DNA of 64,000 nt from Clostridiales bacterium (lineage in GTDB: Bacteria; Bacillota; Clostridia; Oscillospirales; Oscillospiraceae): the NCBI GenBank assembly GCA_021205725.1, contig JAJPWY010000036.1:1-64000 (forward strand), read 5' to 3'. The notes below the pieces were generated by a model. The model had not been told where the DNA came from and did no database searches. It saw nothing but the letters and a program-made list of their open reading frames with translations. A program made the translations under genes and the position numbers. Position 1 is the stretch's first letter. The number at the start of each line of letters is the position of its first letter. Positions 33,192 through 42,770 of the stretch are shown in pieces.

Positions 33192-34997
33192 ATGAGCACC
33201 ACCCTTCGCAAGGATGTCCCCGTCGCCGAGACCTGGGATCTGTCCCTGATCTACCCCACCGAGGAGGCCATGTACCAGGACACCCGGCGGCTCCGGGAAC
33301 TGGCCGAGAGCATGGTACAGCAGTACCAGGGCAAGCTGACCTCCCCTGAGACGATCAACGCCTGCCTGGACGACTTCCGGGAGGCGGTTCGGCTGCTGAC
33401 CCTGACCTCCAACTACTGCCACCTGGCGGTGGAGGTGGACTACACCGACACCCACAACCAGGAACGCAACGGGGAGCAGAACCGCCTGGCCGCCCAGGTG
33501 ATGAGTCAGCTCAGCTTCGTGACCAGCGAGCTGTCCCAGGCGGACGAGTCCCTGCTGACGGAGGCCGCCGCCCAGTCCGAGGCCAACTGTCACTTTCTCC
33601 GGGACATCCTCCGGGAGAAGCCCCACCGCCTCCACCCGGAGACGGAGCGTGCCCTGGCCGCCCTGTCCCAGACGGTGAACGCTCCTTATCAGATCTACAA
33701 CATGGCAAAGCTGGCGGATATGAAGTTCCCGCCCTTTACCGTGGATGGGAAGGAGTATCCCCTGGGCTACTCCCTGTTTGAGGACGACTACGAGTATGAG
33801 ACGGATGCCGCCGTCCGGCGGGGGGCCTTCTCCGCCTTCTCTGCCAAGCTCCGGGAGTATGAGAACGTCACCGCCGCCGCCTACAACGCCCAGGTGCAGA
33901 CGGAAAAGACCATGGCCGACCTCCGGGGCTACGATTCCGTATTCGACAGCCTCCTCTTTGGACAGAAGGTGGACCAGTCCCTCTATCACCGGCAGATCGA
34001 TCTCATCATGGAGCGGCTGGCCCCCCATATGCGGCGGTATGCCCGGCTGCTGAAAAAGATCCATGGCCTGGACCGGATGACCTTTGCCGACCTGAAGATC
34101 GCCGTTGACCCGGAGTACGACCCCAAGGTCACCATCCAGGGCTCCCGGGAGTACATCGAAAAGGGTCTCTCCATCATGGGAGAGGACTATGTGGCCATGG
34201 TGCGGGAGGCCTACGACAAGCGGTGGATTGACTTTGCCCGGAATCAGGGTAAGTCCACCGGCGGCTTCTGCTCCAGCCCCTATGGGAAGAACTCCTATAT
34301 CCTGCTGGCCTGGAACGAGCGGATGTCGGACGTGTTCACCCTGGCCCACGAGCTGGGCCACGCAGGGCACTTTAAGGCCTGCAACAGCGCCCAGTCCATT
34401 TTTGACACCGATGTCTCCACCTACTTTGTGGAGGCCCCCTCCACCATGAACGAGCTGCTCATGGCCCACTATCTGCTCAAGACCAGCGACGACCCCCGCT
34501 TCCGCCGCTGGGTGCTCTCCTGCATGATCCGCAACACCTATTACCACAACTTTGTCACCCATCTGCTGGAGGCCGCCTATCAGCGGGAGGTCTACCGCAT
34601 CGTGGATCGAGGCGGCAGCGTCAACGCCGACACCCTCAGCCGTATCATGAAGGAGACGCTGCAGACCTTCTGGGGCGACGCCGTGGACATCGACGACGAT
34701 GCAGCCCTGACCTGGATGCGCCAGCCCCACTACTATATGGGCCTGTACTCCTACACCTACAGCGCCGGTCTGACGGTGGCAACACAGGTGTCCAAGCGCA
34801 TCGAGACAGAGGGTCAGCCCGCCGTAGACGACTGGAAGCGGGTGCTAAAGGCAGGCAGCACCCTGGATCCGGTGGGCCTGGCAGCTCTGGCGGGGGTGGA
34901 CATCACCACCGACGCTCCCCTGCTGGACACCATCGACACCATCGGCGGCATCATCACCGAGATTGAGGAGCTGACCGCCCAGATCGAGGGCGTTTGA
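33192..34997 (+). CDS. pepF: Oligoendopeptidase F (M3B metallopeptidase)
   Basis: Cytosolic zinc oligopeptidase of 601 residues. The zinc motif HELGH is at about residue 386 in TLAHELGHAGHF, with the third ligand Glu in VEAPSTMNE about 25-30 residues later. N-terminal PepF helical domain (VAETWDLSLIYPTEEA). C-terminal substrate residues lie in the Tyr-rich YYMGLYSYTYSAGL. Monocistronic: own promoter and a shared terminator. Confidence 0.97.
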   Translation: MSTTLRKDVPVAETWDLSLIYPTEEAMYQDTRRLRELAESMVQQYQGKLTSPETINACLDDFREAVRLLTLTSNYCHLAVEVDYTDTHNQERNGEQNRLAAQVMSQLSFVTSELSQADESLLTEAAAQSEANCHFLRDILREKPHRLHPETERALAALSQTVNAPYQIYNMAKLADMKFPPFTVDGKEYPLGYSLFEDDYEYETDAAVRRGAFSAFSAKLREYENVTAAAYNAQVQTEKTMADLRGYDSVFDSLLFGQKVDQSLYHRQIDLIMERLAPHMRRYARLLKKIHGLDRMTFADLKIAVDPEYDPKVTIQGSREYIEKGLSIMGEDYVAMVREAYDKRWIDFARNQGKSTGGFCSSPYGKNSYILLAWNERMSDVFTLAHELGHAGHFKACNSAQSIFDTDVSTYFVEAPSTMNELLMAHYLLKTSDDPRFRRWVLSCMIRNTYYHNFVTHLLEAAYQREVYRIVDRGGSVNADTLSRIMKETLQTFWGDAVDIDDDAALTWMRQPHYYMGLYSYTYSAGLTVATQVSKRIETEGQPAVDDWKRVLKAGSTLDPVGLAALAGVDITTDAPLLDTIDTIGGIITEIEELTAQIEGV

Positions 34998-35034
34998 ACG
35001 ACGGCAGGGCAGTGCCGGGCAATACACATAAGCA

Positions 35035-35078
35035 GAAAAAATGAGCCGCCGCAGCGAGTTGCTTCGCTGCGGCGGCTC
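35035..35078. terminator. Bidirectional terminator pepF / adaptor operon
   Basis: 14-bp stem (GAGCCGCCGCAGCG/CGCTGCGGCGGCTC, 35043-35078), with six T residues on the minus strand, so strongest for the adaptor operon. Confidence 0.87.
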
Positions 35079-35097
35079 CTGTTATCTTGTGCCGGTG

Positions 35098-38000
35098 TTA
35101 TCTTGTGCTGGTAAAGCTGTAGATCAGGGTGTCTGCGTATTCGTAGTAGTAGGTGTCGCCTTGGCTCAGGCCAGAGGTAATCTCCACCAGGTCGCCGTCA
35201 GAGACGCCGGTCTCCACCTCCACCAAACCGCCCAGGGTCTCCTCCTTCTCGTCGTACTCGGTGTAGACGTAGGTCTTGCCGTCATCCTCCACCAGAGCGG
35301 CCGCCGGGACGGTGGTCTCCACGTCGCTGGAGGCCGTCTCGATCTTCACCGAGGCGTTCATCCCCGCCAGCATCTGCTCCGTCCGATCCATAGTCAGCTC
35401 CACCGTAAACTTGGTGTTGCCGCCCTCGTTGGTGCCGGTGGTGCCGATGGCGGTCACCGTCCCGGTAAAGGACTGTCCCGTCAGCGCATCCAGCGTGACC
35501 TCCGCCTCCATGCCTACGGCCAGGGAGAGGATGTCCAGCTCGTCCACGCTGATGGAGAGGCTCATGGTATCCTGGGGTGTGATGGTGAGCACGTCCTGCT
35601 CTGCGATGCTGTACTGGTCATAGGAGGCGGTCTCCTCTGTGGTCTCGGTTGCATCATCCATTCCGGACACGCCTCCGGTGATCCCAGAGATGACGCTGGA
35701 GCCGGAGCCGGTTCCGGAACCGCCACCCATACCGCTCGGCATGCCTGTGAAGCTGTCGTCGGTCTGGTCGTTGGTGCCGCCCTCCGGATTTTGCGTATTC
35801 TCATCCGCTGTGGCGGCGGCAGTGCGGAGGATTTCCACCAGCTCATAATCGCCGTCTGCGCTGTACTCCGCCGTCAGCGCAAAGGCCAGGGTATCCCCGG
35901 ACTGGAACACAGAGGCGGTAGAGCGGCTCCAGGCGGAGTCGGTATAGGTGAACACGTTCTTCGCCGTGGTGTCATACCGGTATACATAATATTCCCACTC
36001 GGCGTTTTCGTCGCTCTCCAATTTCGTCAATGCACCGGACAGGTCAGTATAGCTGCTCAGCGAGACCGGGCTGGTGTACACCTTGAGCACAGCGGAGGAC
36101 TTTCCCACGCTGGACACGGTGGCGATATAGTACACATAGGAGCTGCCTTTCTCAATGCTGTACGGCGTCGTCCTTGTATCCTCTGTTTCATCCGTGTCTG
36201 TGTCGGTGTCGGTGTCGCTGTCTGTATCTGTGTCCGTGTCTGTCTCCGTGTCCGTGTCCGTGTCTGTATCGGTATCTGTGTCTGTTTCCGTGTCCGTATC
36301 CGTGTCCGCATCGGTGTCTGTATCTGTGTCCGTGCCGGTATCGGTATCTGTTTCCGTATCTGTGTCCGTATCGGTATCTGCGTCGGTATCCGTATCAGCG
36401 TCCGTGTCTCCCACGTCCTCGTCTACCGTGGCGGTGAGGAACTGGAGCACCGCCCCCACAAGGGAGTTGTCGGCAGAGAGCTGGTCGGTGTCGCTCTCCT
36501 CCTCATCGGCGTCGTCGGCTTTGAGAATCTCCGCATCGTCCGGAACGCCGGATATCACGCCGTCCGACTCTGCATAGATGCAGCCGTCCTCATAGAGCTG
36601 GAACAGGTCGGCCATCTGCTCGTCCAGCTCGTACCGCCGGGCCAGGAGGGTCTGATAGGTCTGGCTCTCCCCGGTGTCGGTCAGGGTAAACAGGGTGTCG
36701 CCAATCTCCACCTCGTCGTCCAAATCCACGTCCACGCTGTCCACGGTGCCGTAATAGCTCGTCACCTTCAGCTCGCTGTGGATGTACAGCGTCCCGGAGC
36801 CTACGTCGTTGCCGTCCTCGTCCGTGACCGTCACCGTGTCGCCGTAGACCGCCTCCTCGTCGGAGACGGTGACGGTGGCGGTGCCGTCGCCGATGCTGAC
36901 CTGGGCCACCCGGCCCGTCTCGCTCTCTCCGTCGGAGAAGGTGACGGTGACGGAGTCACCCACGCTCAGACCGGAGCCGTCGGAGAGATCCACCGCCATG
37001 TAGCCGTCCAGGGACAGGAGCATCAGCGCTCCGTCCTCATAGATCACGTCGGCGACCTCGTCTCCCTCCTCGGCGTAAATCAGCTTCACCCGGGCGTCCA
37101 CCGTGGCCTCGATGGTGTCCTCGGTGTCCTCCTCGGCGGCCTCCTCCAGATCCTCGTCCAGTTCGTCCAGGACGGACTGCAGCTCGATGATGGCCGCAGC
37201 CACAGAGGTGGTGTTCACCGTGGCGATGGCGTCACCCTGAGAGACGGTGTCCCCGTTCTCCACATAATAGGCCTCGATCTCCACCACGTCCGGGATGGAG
37301 ACGGTCACGGTATCCTCCTCGGTCAGAGTGCCTGTGCCGGAGAGATAGGTGGTGATGGTGCCCTCCTCCGCTGTGCCGGAGAGGATCTCCGTCTCCACCG
37401 TGACGGAGGATGCGGTGCTGCTGCTCGTGGTGGGCAGCATGTAGATGACCAGCGCCAGGGCCAAAATCAGGCAGACGGGGGCGATCCAGTCCATGGGGCC
37501 ACGCTCCCGGCGGATGGCGAAATCGTCCTCCTCCGGCTCCTCCACCGTCTCGCCTGCGGCCAGGGCCTCGGCGTCCAGCTTCCGATTGATGCGGATGCGC
37601 CGCACCAGCAGGAAAATGCACACCGCATCTCCCAGGATACACACGATGAGAATGGGCAGCCAGTAGCTGCGGATGACGGTCAGGGGGGTCTGCGTGGTGG
37701 TCATGCCGGGCATCCCCGTCATATCCATCTCGGAGGCGTCAAAGCCGCCGGAGAACGCGCCGCTCTCCGTGTCCTCCGTGTCTGCTGTATCTGTCGTTCC
37801 GTCACCGGCAGCAGCGTCCTCCGAGCCCTCGAAGGCGGCAAAATCCTCCCCCGAAGCGTCCTCAGAGGCTTCTCCGTCTGCAAATCCGCCCATGCCGCCC
37901 TGGCCTCTGCCGAAGGACTCAGAGCTGTCGGCGGTCTCGCCGTCTGTCGTTCCGGTGCTGTCGCTGTCGGACGCTTCGGCGCTGTCGGCATCGGCGTCCA

Positions 38001-38217
38001 TTGTCTCCATGCTGTCCATATCCGGCATGGTCATCTCCCCCATGGCTCCTGCGGTGAAGCCGGAGGTGTCCGGGGTCAGAGCATAGTTGGCCAAGTCAGC
38101 CACCATCACCAGGGTGAACAGGACGATGAGGACGATGTAGAGCGTCCCCTTTTTCCGTTTCACCGGCTTTTTCGGTTCTGCGGGCTTGGTTTCCACCATT
38201 GTGGTTTCCTGATTCAT
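35098..38217 (-). CDS. Giant MacA/HlyD-like adaptor with Asp-Thr repeat
   Basis: 1039 residues, about twice the normal size of this family. It has three predicted membrane helices at about 26-48, 186-208 and 245-264, separated by acidic Met/Asp/Ser-rich loops. Then comes a MacA-like biotinyl/barrel region (SGTGTLTEEDTVTV at about 295, YVENGDTVSQGDAIA) and a coiled-coil hairpin (ELQSVLDELDEDLEEAAEE). Interrupting the second half is an almost pure Asp-Thr tract (about residues 602-676), then an Ig-like insert of about 120 residues, then the second barrel half (SISVDELDILSLAVGMEAEV). Fourth gene of the transporter operon; SD AAGGAGG. Function is inferred from its partners. Confidence 0.83.
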   Translation of the reverse strand: MNQETTMVETKPAEPKKPVKRKKGTLYIVLIVLFTLVMVADLANYALTPDTSGFTAGAMGEMTMPDMDSMETMDADADSAEASDSDSTGTTDGETADSSESFGRGQGGMGGFADGEASEDASGEDFAAFEGSEDAAAGDGTTDTADTEDTESGAFSGGFDASEMDMTGMPGMTTTQTPLTVIRSYWLPILIVCILGDAVCIFLLVRRIRINRKLDAEALAAGETVEEPEEDDFAIRRERGPMDWIAPVCLILALALVIYMLPTTSSSTASSVTVETEILSGTAEEGTITTYLSGTGTLTEEDTVTVSIPDVVEIEAYYVENGDTVSQGDAIATVNTTSVAAAIIELQSVLDELDEDLEEAAEEDTEDTIEATVDARVKLIYAEEGDEVADVIYEDGALMLLSLDGYMAVDLSDGSGLSVGDSVTVTFSDGESETGRVAQVSIGDGTATVTVSDEEAVYGDTVTVTDEDGNDVGSGTLYIHSELKVTSYYGTVDSVDVDLDDEVEIGDTLFTLTDTGESQTYQTLLARRYELDEQMADLFQLYEDGCIYAESDGVISGVPDDAEILKADDADEEESDTDQLSADNSLVGAVLQFLTATVDEDVGDTDADTDTDADTDTDTDTETDTDTGTDTDTDTDADTDTDTETDTDTDTDTDTDTETDTDTDTDSDTDTDTDTDETEDTRTTPYSIEKGSSYVYYIATVSSVGKSSAVLKVYTSPVSLSSYTDLSGALTKLESDENAEWEYYVYRYDTTAKNVFTYTDSAWSRSTASVFQSGDTLAFALTAEYSADGDYELVEILRTAAATADENTQNPEGGTNDQTDDSFTGMPSGMGGGSGTGSGSSVISGITGGVSGMDDATETTEETASYDQYSIAEQDVLTITPQDTMSLSISVDELDILSLAVGMEAEVTLDALTGQSFTGTVTAIGTTGTNEGGNTKFTVELTMDRTEQMLAGMNASVKIETASSDVETTVPAAALVEDDGKTYVYTEYDEKEETLGGLVEVETGVSDGDLVEITSGLSQGDTYYYEYADTLIYSFTSTR
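36183..36412 (-). repeat. Asp-Thr coding repeat (six-base period)
   Basis: About 230 bp of GACACN/GATACN-type hexamers encode alternating Asp and Thr, with scattered Glu, Ala, Gly and Ser. Codon choice varies from unit to unit (GTGTCC, GTGTCT, GTATCG, GTATCT on the plus strand), so the repeat is protein-selected and not freshly amplified. Length variation between strains is likely. Confidence 0.85.
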
Positions 38218-38232
38218 TCTGTCCGCACCTCC

Positions 38233-39423
38233 TTAACCGCCGTAATGCAGCGCTTCGATGGGCGGCAGCTTGGCCGCCTTGTTGGCCGGGTACAGCCCGA
38301 ACACCACGCCGATGAAGAAGCAGAAGGCGATAGCGATGGCCACCACGTTCCAGGACATGGTAAAGGTCAGGCTCAGGCTGGACACCACCGTGCTCACCAC
38401 CTGCAAAATGGTCCAGGAGAGGAACACGCCGATGGCGCAGCCGATCATGCACAGCACCACCGACTCCAGCAGGAACTGCTGCAGGATGACCCGGCGGCTG
38501 GCGCCGATGGCCTTGCGGATGCCGATCTCCCGGGTGCGCTCCGTCACCGTCACCAGCATGATATTCATAATGCCAATGCCGCCCACGATGAGGGAGATGG
38601 CCGCAATGCCGCCCAGCAGGACGGACAGGATGGAGGTGATGCTGCTCATGGCGTCCTCCAGCACGTCCTGGGAGGAGACGGTGAAGGCATCCTCGTCCTC
38701 CTCAAACCGCTCCATCAGCAGCAGGGTCATCGCCGTCTCCGCCGTGTCCATGTCGGAGTCCGCCTCTGCGCTGACATAGAAGCTGGTGATCTCCGAGGAG
38801 ACGGTGGAGGACAGCCGCATCAGAGTGGTATAGGGGATATAGGCCACCATGGAGTCACTGGTAAACAGAGAGGTGAGAGAATCGTCGTCGTCCTCCAGCA
38901 CCCCCACCACGGTAAACTTCATGCCGTCCAGAGAGATCTCCGCCCCCAGGCAGTCGGTGTAGCCGATGAGGTTGGTGGCCGCCGCCTCGTTGATGATGCA
39001 GACGTTGGTATGGTTGTCCACATCAGAGGACTTGACGAACCGGCCCAAAAGCAGGGTCAGGGCGTTGATGGACTGATAGGCAGGGGTGGTGCCGTACACC
39101 GTCACGGTAGAGCTGGTGGAGCCATACTTTCCCGTGGCGCTGGTGGTACCCACAGGGGCGATCTCCCCGATGCCGTCCTCGTCCATCCACTCGTCCAGGG
39201 TATCCAGGGTGATGGGACTGCCCTTGTCGTCCTCCACCGACACGGTCAGTAGATCGGTGCCCAGGCTGGAGATGGTGTCCGTCACCGTTCCGGTGGCCCC
39301 GTTGACCAGGCTGACCAGCACCACCAGGGCCATAACGCCAATGATAATGCCCAGCATGGTCAGAAAGGCCCGGAACTTGTTTCCGGCAATGGATTTCATT
39401 GCCATTCTAAAAGACTGTATCAC
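38233..39423 (-). CDS. MacB-like ABC transporter permease
   Basis: 396 residues: N-terminal helix, a large extracellular MacB periplasmic-core domain (about 50-270), and three C-terminal helices of the FtsX type (about 280-380). Start MIQSFRMAMKSIAGNKFRAFLTMLGIIIG is typical (MIQSFRMAM, then RAFLTMLGIIIG). The C-terminal motif ERTREIGIRKAIGASRR is the cytosolic coupling helix. Fifteen bases before the giant adaptor; its start overlaps the ATPase stop by 4 bp. Confidence 0.93.
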   Translation of the reverse strand: MIQSFRMAMKSIAGNKFRAFLTMLGIIIGVMALVVLVSLVNGATGTVTDTISSLGTDLLTVSVEDDKGSPITLDTLDEWMDEDGIGEIAPVGTTSATGKYGSTSSTVTVYGTTPAYQSINALTLLLGRFVKSSDVDNHTNVCIINEAAATNLIGYTDCLGAEISLDGMKFTVVGVLEDDDDSLTSLFTSDSMVAYIPYTTLMRLSSTVSSEITSFYVSAEADSDMDTAETAMTLLLMERFEEDEDAFTVSSQDVLEDAMSSITSILSVLLGGIAAISLIVGGIGIMNIMLVTVTERTREIGIRKAIGASRRVILQQFLLESVVLCMIGCAIGVFLSWTILQVVSTVVSSLSLTFTMSWNVVAIAIAFCFFIGVVFGLYPANKAAKLPPIEALHYGG

Positions 39424-40091
39424 AGGCTCACCTCCGACAGCTTTCCGTCCAGAATGTGTACCACCCGGGAGGCCTGGCGGGCGATCTCATCGTCATGGGT
39501 GATGAGGACGATGGTGTTTCCCTGGTCGTGGAGCTCGTGGAAGATATCCATGATCTCGTTGGTGGTGGTGGAGTCCAGGTTGCCCGTGGGCTCGTCCGCC
39601 AAAATCAGGGAGGGCCGGGTCACGATGGCCCGGGCGATGGCCACCCGCTGCTGCTGTCCGCCGGAGAGCTCCGTGGGCAGGTGCTTGGCCCGCTTGCCCA
39701 GGTTCACCCGCTCCAGGGCCTGGGCCACCCGCTCCCGCCGCTCGGCCTTGGGCACCTTCTGGTAGATGAGGGGCAGCTCCACATTCTCCTCGGCGGTGAG
39801 CTTGTTGATCAGGTTGAAGTTCTGAAAGACGAAGCCGATCTTGTGGTTGCGAATTTCCGCCAGTTCGTCCTCGGTGTAGTCCTCGATGGGGATGCCGTCG
39901 AGCATATAGGTGCCGGAGTCCGCCGTGTCCAGACAGCCGATGATGTTAATCAGGGTGGACTTGCCGGAGCCGGAGGGGCCGATAATGCTGACGAACTCCC
40001 CGGGGTAGATGTGGACACATGCCTTGTTCAGGGCGTAGACCTTCTCGCTGCCGATCTGGTACACCCTGGTCACATTGTAGATATCGATCAT
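39420..40091 (-). CDS. MacB-like ABC transporter ATP-binding protein
   Basis: 223 residues, LolD/MacB-type ATPase. Walker A is GPSGSGKST, Q-loop FVFQNFNLI, signature LSGGQQQR, Walker B LILADEPTGNLD, and H-loop THD. The start is the ATG at 40091 (MIDIYNVTRVY), 13 bases after the first adaptor gene. It overlaps the permease by 4 bp. Confidence 0.96.
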   Translation of the reverse strand: MIDIYNVTRVYQIGSEKVYALNKACVHIYPGEFVSIIGPSGSGKSTLINIIGCLDTADSGTYMLDGIPIEDYTEDELAEIRNHKIGFVFQNFNLINKLTAEENVELPLIYQKVPKAERRERVAQALERVNLGKRAKHLPTELSGGQQQRVAIARAIVTRPSLILADEPTGNLDSTTTNEIMDIFHELHDQGNTIVLITHDDEIARQASRVVHILDGKLSEVSL

Positions 40092-40104
40092 GTCAGCCGC
40101 CCCC

Positions 40105-41790
40105 TTAGTTGCCGGGCATGGACATACCGCCGCCCATGTTGCCGCCGCCACCGCCGCCGCTGAAGTCGGAGCCGGAGAAGCTGCTGAAGTCGGAACCAGA
40201 GAAGCTGCTGAAGTCAGTGCCGCCGCCCATCATGCTGCTGAAGTCGAAGGAGCTGTCGCTGCTGCTTTCAAAGTAATAAACCGTATCTCCCTCGGACAGC
40301 CCGCTGGTGATCTCAATGTAGGTGCCGTTGGAGAGTCCGGTGGTCACCTCCACCATATCGCCCAGCTCACCGGTGGTCTCGTCATAGGAGGTATAGACAT
40401 AGGCGGTGGAGCTGGTCTGGCTGACGGCATCCTCCGGCACCAGCAGGGCGTTGTCGGTGCCCTCGATGGTGATGTACACCGAAGCGGTCATGCCGGAGAG
40501 CATCTGTTCCGTCTTGTCCAGGGTGACGGTGGCCGTGTAGACGGTCACGCCGCCGGAGCTGGTGGCCGTCTCGTCAATTTCGGTGAGCGTGCCGGAATAG
40601 GTGTCGTCTCCGATGGACTCGATGGTGATGGCGGCCTCCTGGCCCACCTCCAGGGAGAGGATATCCGTCTCGTCCACGCTGATGGAGACGGACATGGTCT
40701 CGTCCGGGTCGATGGTGACGATGGTCGTCTCGTCATCGGAGGACGTCGCAGTGGAAGCCGTCGTATAATAATAGCCGGATACGGACGACGAGCTGCTGTC
40801 AGAGGTGTCGGTCACACTGTCCACTGTGCCGGACAGCTCCGCATAGACCGCCCCATCCTTATACAACTTCACCAGCGTCTGATACAGCTCCTCCAGCTCC
40901 GCCCGCTGGGTGAGCAGCTGGTCATAGTTGGCGGAATAGGAGGTGTCGGTGAGGGTCAGCAGGGTGGTGGTGTCGCTCACCTTGGCGTTCAGGCTGGTCT
41001 TGACCTTTTTCACCGTCCCCGCGTAGCCGGTGACCTTCAGGGGCTCGTGGATGTAGAGGACGCTGGTATAGCTGTCGTCCACCGTCACCGTGTCCCCGTA
41101 TTCCGGGCCGTTGTCGGTGATCAGAATGGTCACGACGGTTCCGGTCACGGCGGAGACGGAGCCGGTGTAGTCGTCCCCGTCCGAGGTGGTGACGGTGACG
41201 CTGTCCCCCACCTCATAGTCGGAGGACTCGATGTCCACCGCCATATATCCGTCCAGAGACAGGAGCACCAGGGCGCCGTTTTCATAGACCACGGTGGCCA
41301 CGTCGTCCCCGGCCTCGGCGAAGATGGCCTTCACCCGGCCGGACACCCCGGCGGTGACGGTGGAGCTGACCTCGTCCTCACTGGCCTCCTCCAGCTCCTC
41401 GTCCAGCTCGTCCAGCTGGTCCTGCACGTCGGAGAGGGCGGAGAGCACCGAGCTGGTGTCTATCGTGGCCAGCAGGTCGCCCTCCTCCACGGAGTCGCCC
41501 TCCTCCACATACAGCTCGTCGATCTCCACGCCGGAGGGGATGGTCACGTCCTCCGTGTCCTCGCTGGCCAGTGTGCCGGAGCCGGAGACCGTAGTGCTGA
41601 TGCTGCCTACAGTGGCCTCCGCAGAGAGGACCGAGTCCTCGTCTGTGGTGGCGTAATTCTCCTGCACCTGCCGCTGTAAGTAGAACACTGCTGCGGCCAG
41701 CAGCAGCAGGATCGCCACAATGAGGATGATCGTATTGCGGATCTTCCGTCTCCGTCTGGCCGCCTGTCTCGGCCTCGCTGTTTCCTTCAT
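40105..41790 (-). CDS. MacA/HlyD-like adaptor with Gly-Ser-Met tail
   Basis: 561 residues. A basic start and one membrane helix (about 18-37), then the first lipoyl/barrel half (SGSGTLASEDTEDV, YVEEGDSVEEGDLLA) and an acidic coiled coil (QDQLDELDEELEEA). A middle barrel and the second half (SISVDETDILSLEVGQEA) follow. The C-terminus is low-complexity, with SDFSSFSG repeats and a Gly/Met tail. The ATG at 41790 follows AGGAGG. First gene of the four-gene operon adaptor-ATPase-permease-giant adaptor. Related Gram-positive systems export peptides or confer resistance to antimicrobial peptides; the substrate here is unknown. Confidence 0.9.
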   Translation of the reverse strand: MKETARPRQAARRRRKIRNTIILIVAILLLLAAAVFYLQRQVQENYATTDEDSVLSAEATVGSISTTVSGSGTLASEDTEDVTIPSGVEIDELYVEEGDSVEEGDLLATIDTSSVLSALSDVQDQLDELDEELEEASEDEVSSTVTAGVSGRVKAIFAEAGDDVATVVYENGALVLLSLDGYMAVDIESSDYEVGDSVTVTTSDGDDYTGSVSAVTGTVVTILITDNGPEYGDTVTVDDSYTSVLYIHEPLKVTGYAGTVKKVKTSLNAKVSDTTTLLTLTDTSYSANYDQLLTQRAELEELYQTLVKLYKDGAVYAELSGTVDSVTDTSDSSSSSVSGYYYTTASTATSSDDETTIVTIDPDETMSVSISVDETDILSLEVGQEAAITIESIGDDTYSGTLTEIDETATSSGGVTVYTATVTLDKTEQMLSGMTASVYITIEGTDNALLVPEDAVSQTSSTAYVYTSYDETTGELGDMVEVTTGLSNGTYIEITSGLSEGDTVYYFESSSDSSFDFSSMMGGGTDFSSFSGSDFSSFSGSDFSGGGGGGNMGGGMSMPGN

Positions 41791-42039
41791 ATTGTCAGCC
41801 TCCTGTGTTGGGTGATATGCGCCGGGCGGCGATGGATATTTCTCCGCCGGTGAACCAAGTGTCATGATACACTCCGAACCTAAAGTGAAAATGAAATTTG
41901 GGGCCATTCGTCCCCTTTGTCCGTGAATGTTTTGTAAACAAATTGGCCCGCCCGGCCATTTGTCGCTTTTCAGGCGACCCAGCAGGCCGGGACGTCTGGT
42001 ATTCTTAAGTCACACTAAAACTGACTGGAGGCAATCACA

Positions 42040-42696
42040 ATGAAAACAACAAATCGGACTGAGCTGGTATTCATCCTGGACCGCAGCGGGTCCATGTGCG
42101 GGCTGGAGTCGGACACCATCGGGGGCTTCAACTCCATGCTGGAAAAGCAGAAGCAGGAGCCGGGGGCGGCCAACGTCACCACGGTGCTCTTTGACGACAG
42201 GTACGAGCTGCTCCACGACCGCATCGACATCCAGGGCGTGGCCCCCATCACAAACCGGGAGTACTACGTCCGGGGCTGCACTGCGCTCCTGGACGCCATC
42301 GGCCGCACCATCCGGAAGGTGGTCCTGACCCAGCGGCACACCCTGCCGGAGCAGCGGGCGGACAAGGTGCTCTTCGTCATCATCACCGACGGCATGGAGA
42401 ACGCCAGCCGGGAGTACTCCTATGACCGGGTACGGAAGATGGTGGAGCAGGAGCAGACGGAGTACGGCTGGGAATTTCTCTTTCTGGGGGCCAACATCGA
42501 CGCCATCTCCACCGCCCGGCGGTTCGGCATCGGCGCAGACCGGGCGGTGAACTTCCACGCCGACGGAGCGGGCGTCCGGCTGAACTATGAGGCCGTCAGC
42601 TGTGCCGCCAGCTGTCTCCGGGAGGGCGCCCCCCTGTCCGCCGACTGGAAGGCGGGCATCGACCGGGATTTCAAATCCCGGAAGCCCCATCGCTAA
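42040..42696 (+). CDS. Cytosolic vWA-domain protein
   Basis: 218 residues with a von Willebrand A fold and no signal peptide. The metal-ion adhesion site is DRSGSM (residues about 14-19), with the second Thr in GCTALLDAI and the Asp in IITDGMEN. The family of short bacterial vWA proteins is often linked to toxic-metal or MoxR-type systems, but none of those genes is adjacent. SD TGGAGG. Monocistronic between convergent and divergent genes. Role unknown. Confidence 0.9.
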   Translation: MKTTNRTELVFILDRSGSMCGLESDTIGGFNSMLEKQKQEPGAANVTTVLFDDRYELLHDRIDIQGVAPITNREYYVRGCTALLDAIGRTIRKVVLTQRHTLPEQRADKVLFVIITDGMENASREYSYDRVRKMVEQEQTEYGWEFLFLGANIDAISTARRFGIGADRAVNFHADGAGVRLNYEAVSCAASCLREGAPLSADWKAGIDRDFKSRKPHR

Positions 42697-42710
42697 GCAG
42701 GTAAAAAAAC

Positions 42711-42758
42711 GCTGCCGGGGCAGTTGCGGTTTGGAACTGCCCCGGCAGCATTTCTTTT
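42711..42758. terminator. Bidirectional terminator vWA / zinc ABC operon
   Basis: 15-bp perfect stem (GCTGCCGGGGCAGTT with AACTGCCCCGGCAGC). It has a T-rich tail on the plus strand and seven T residues on the minus strand. Confidence 0.9.
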
Positions 42759-42770
42759 CCCATTGTTTCC

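Noticed and set aside
36183-36412. Hexamer array considered as a CRISPR or tandem DNA repeat element
   Set aside because: Units are 6 bp without spacers and are in frame in a protein, encoding Asp-Thr.
35041-39252. Open frame of 1403 codons on the plus strand opposite the adaptor and permease genes
   Set aside because: It crosses a terminator hairpin and two genes, and encodes Val/Arg/Cys repeats that are the antisense of the Asp-Thr tract. No SD.
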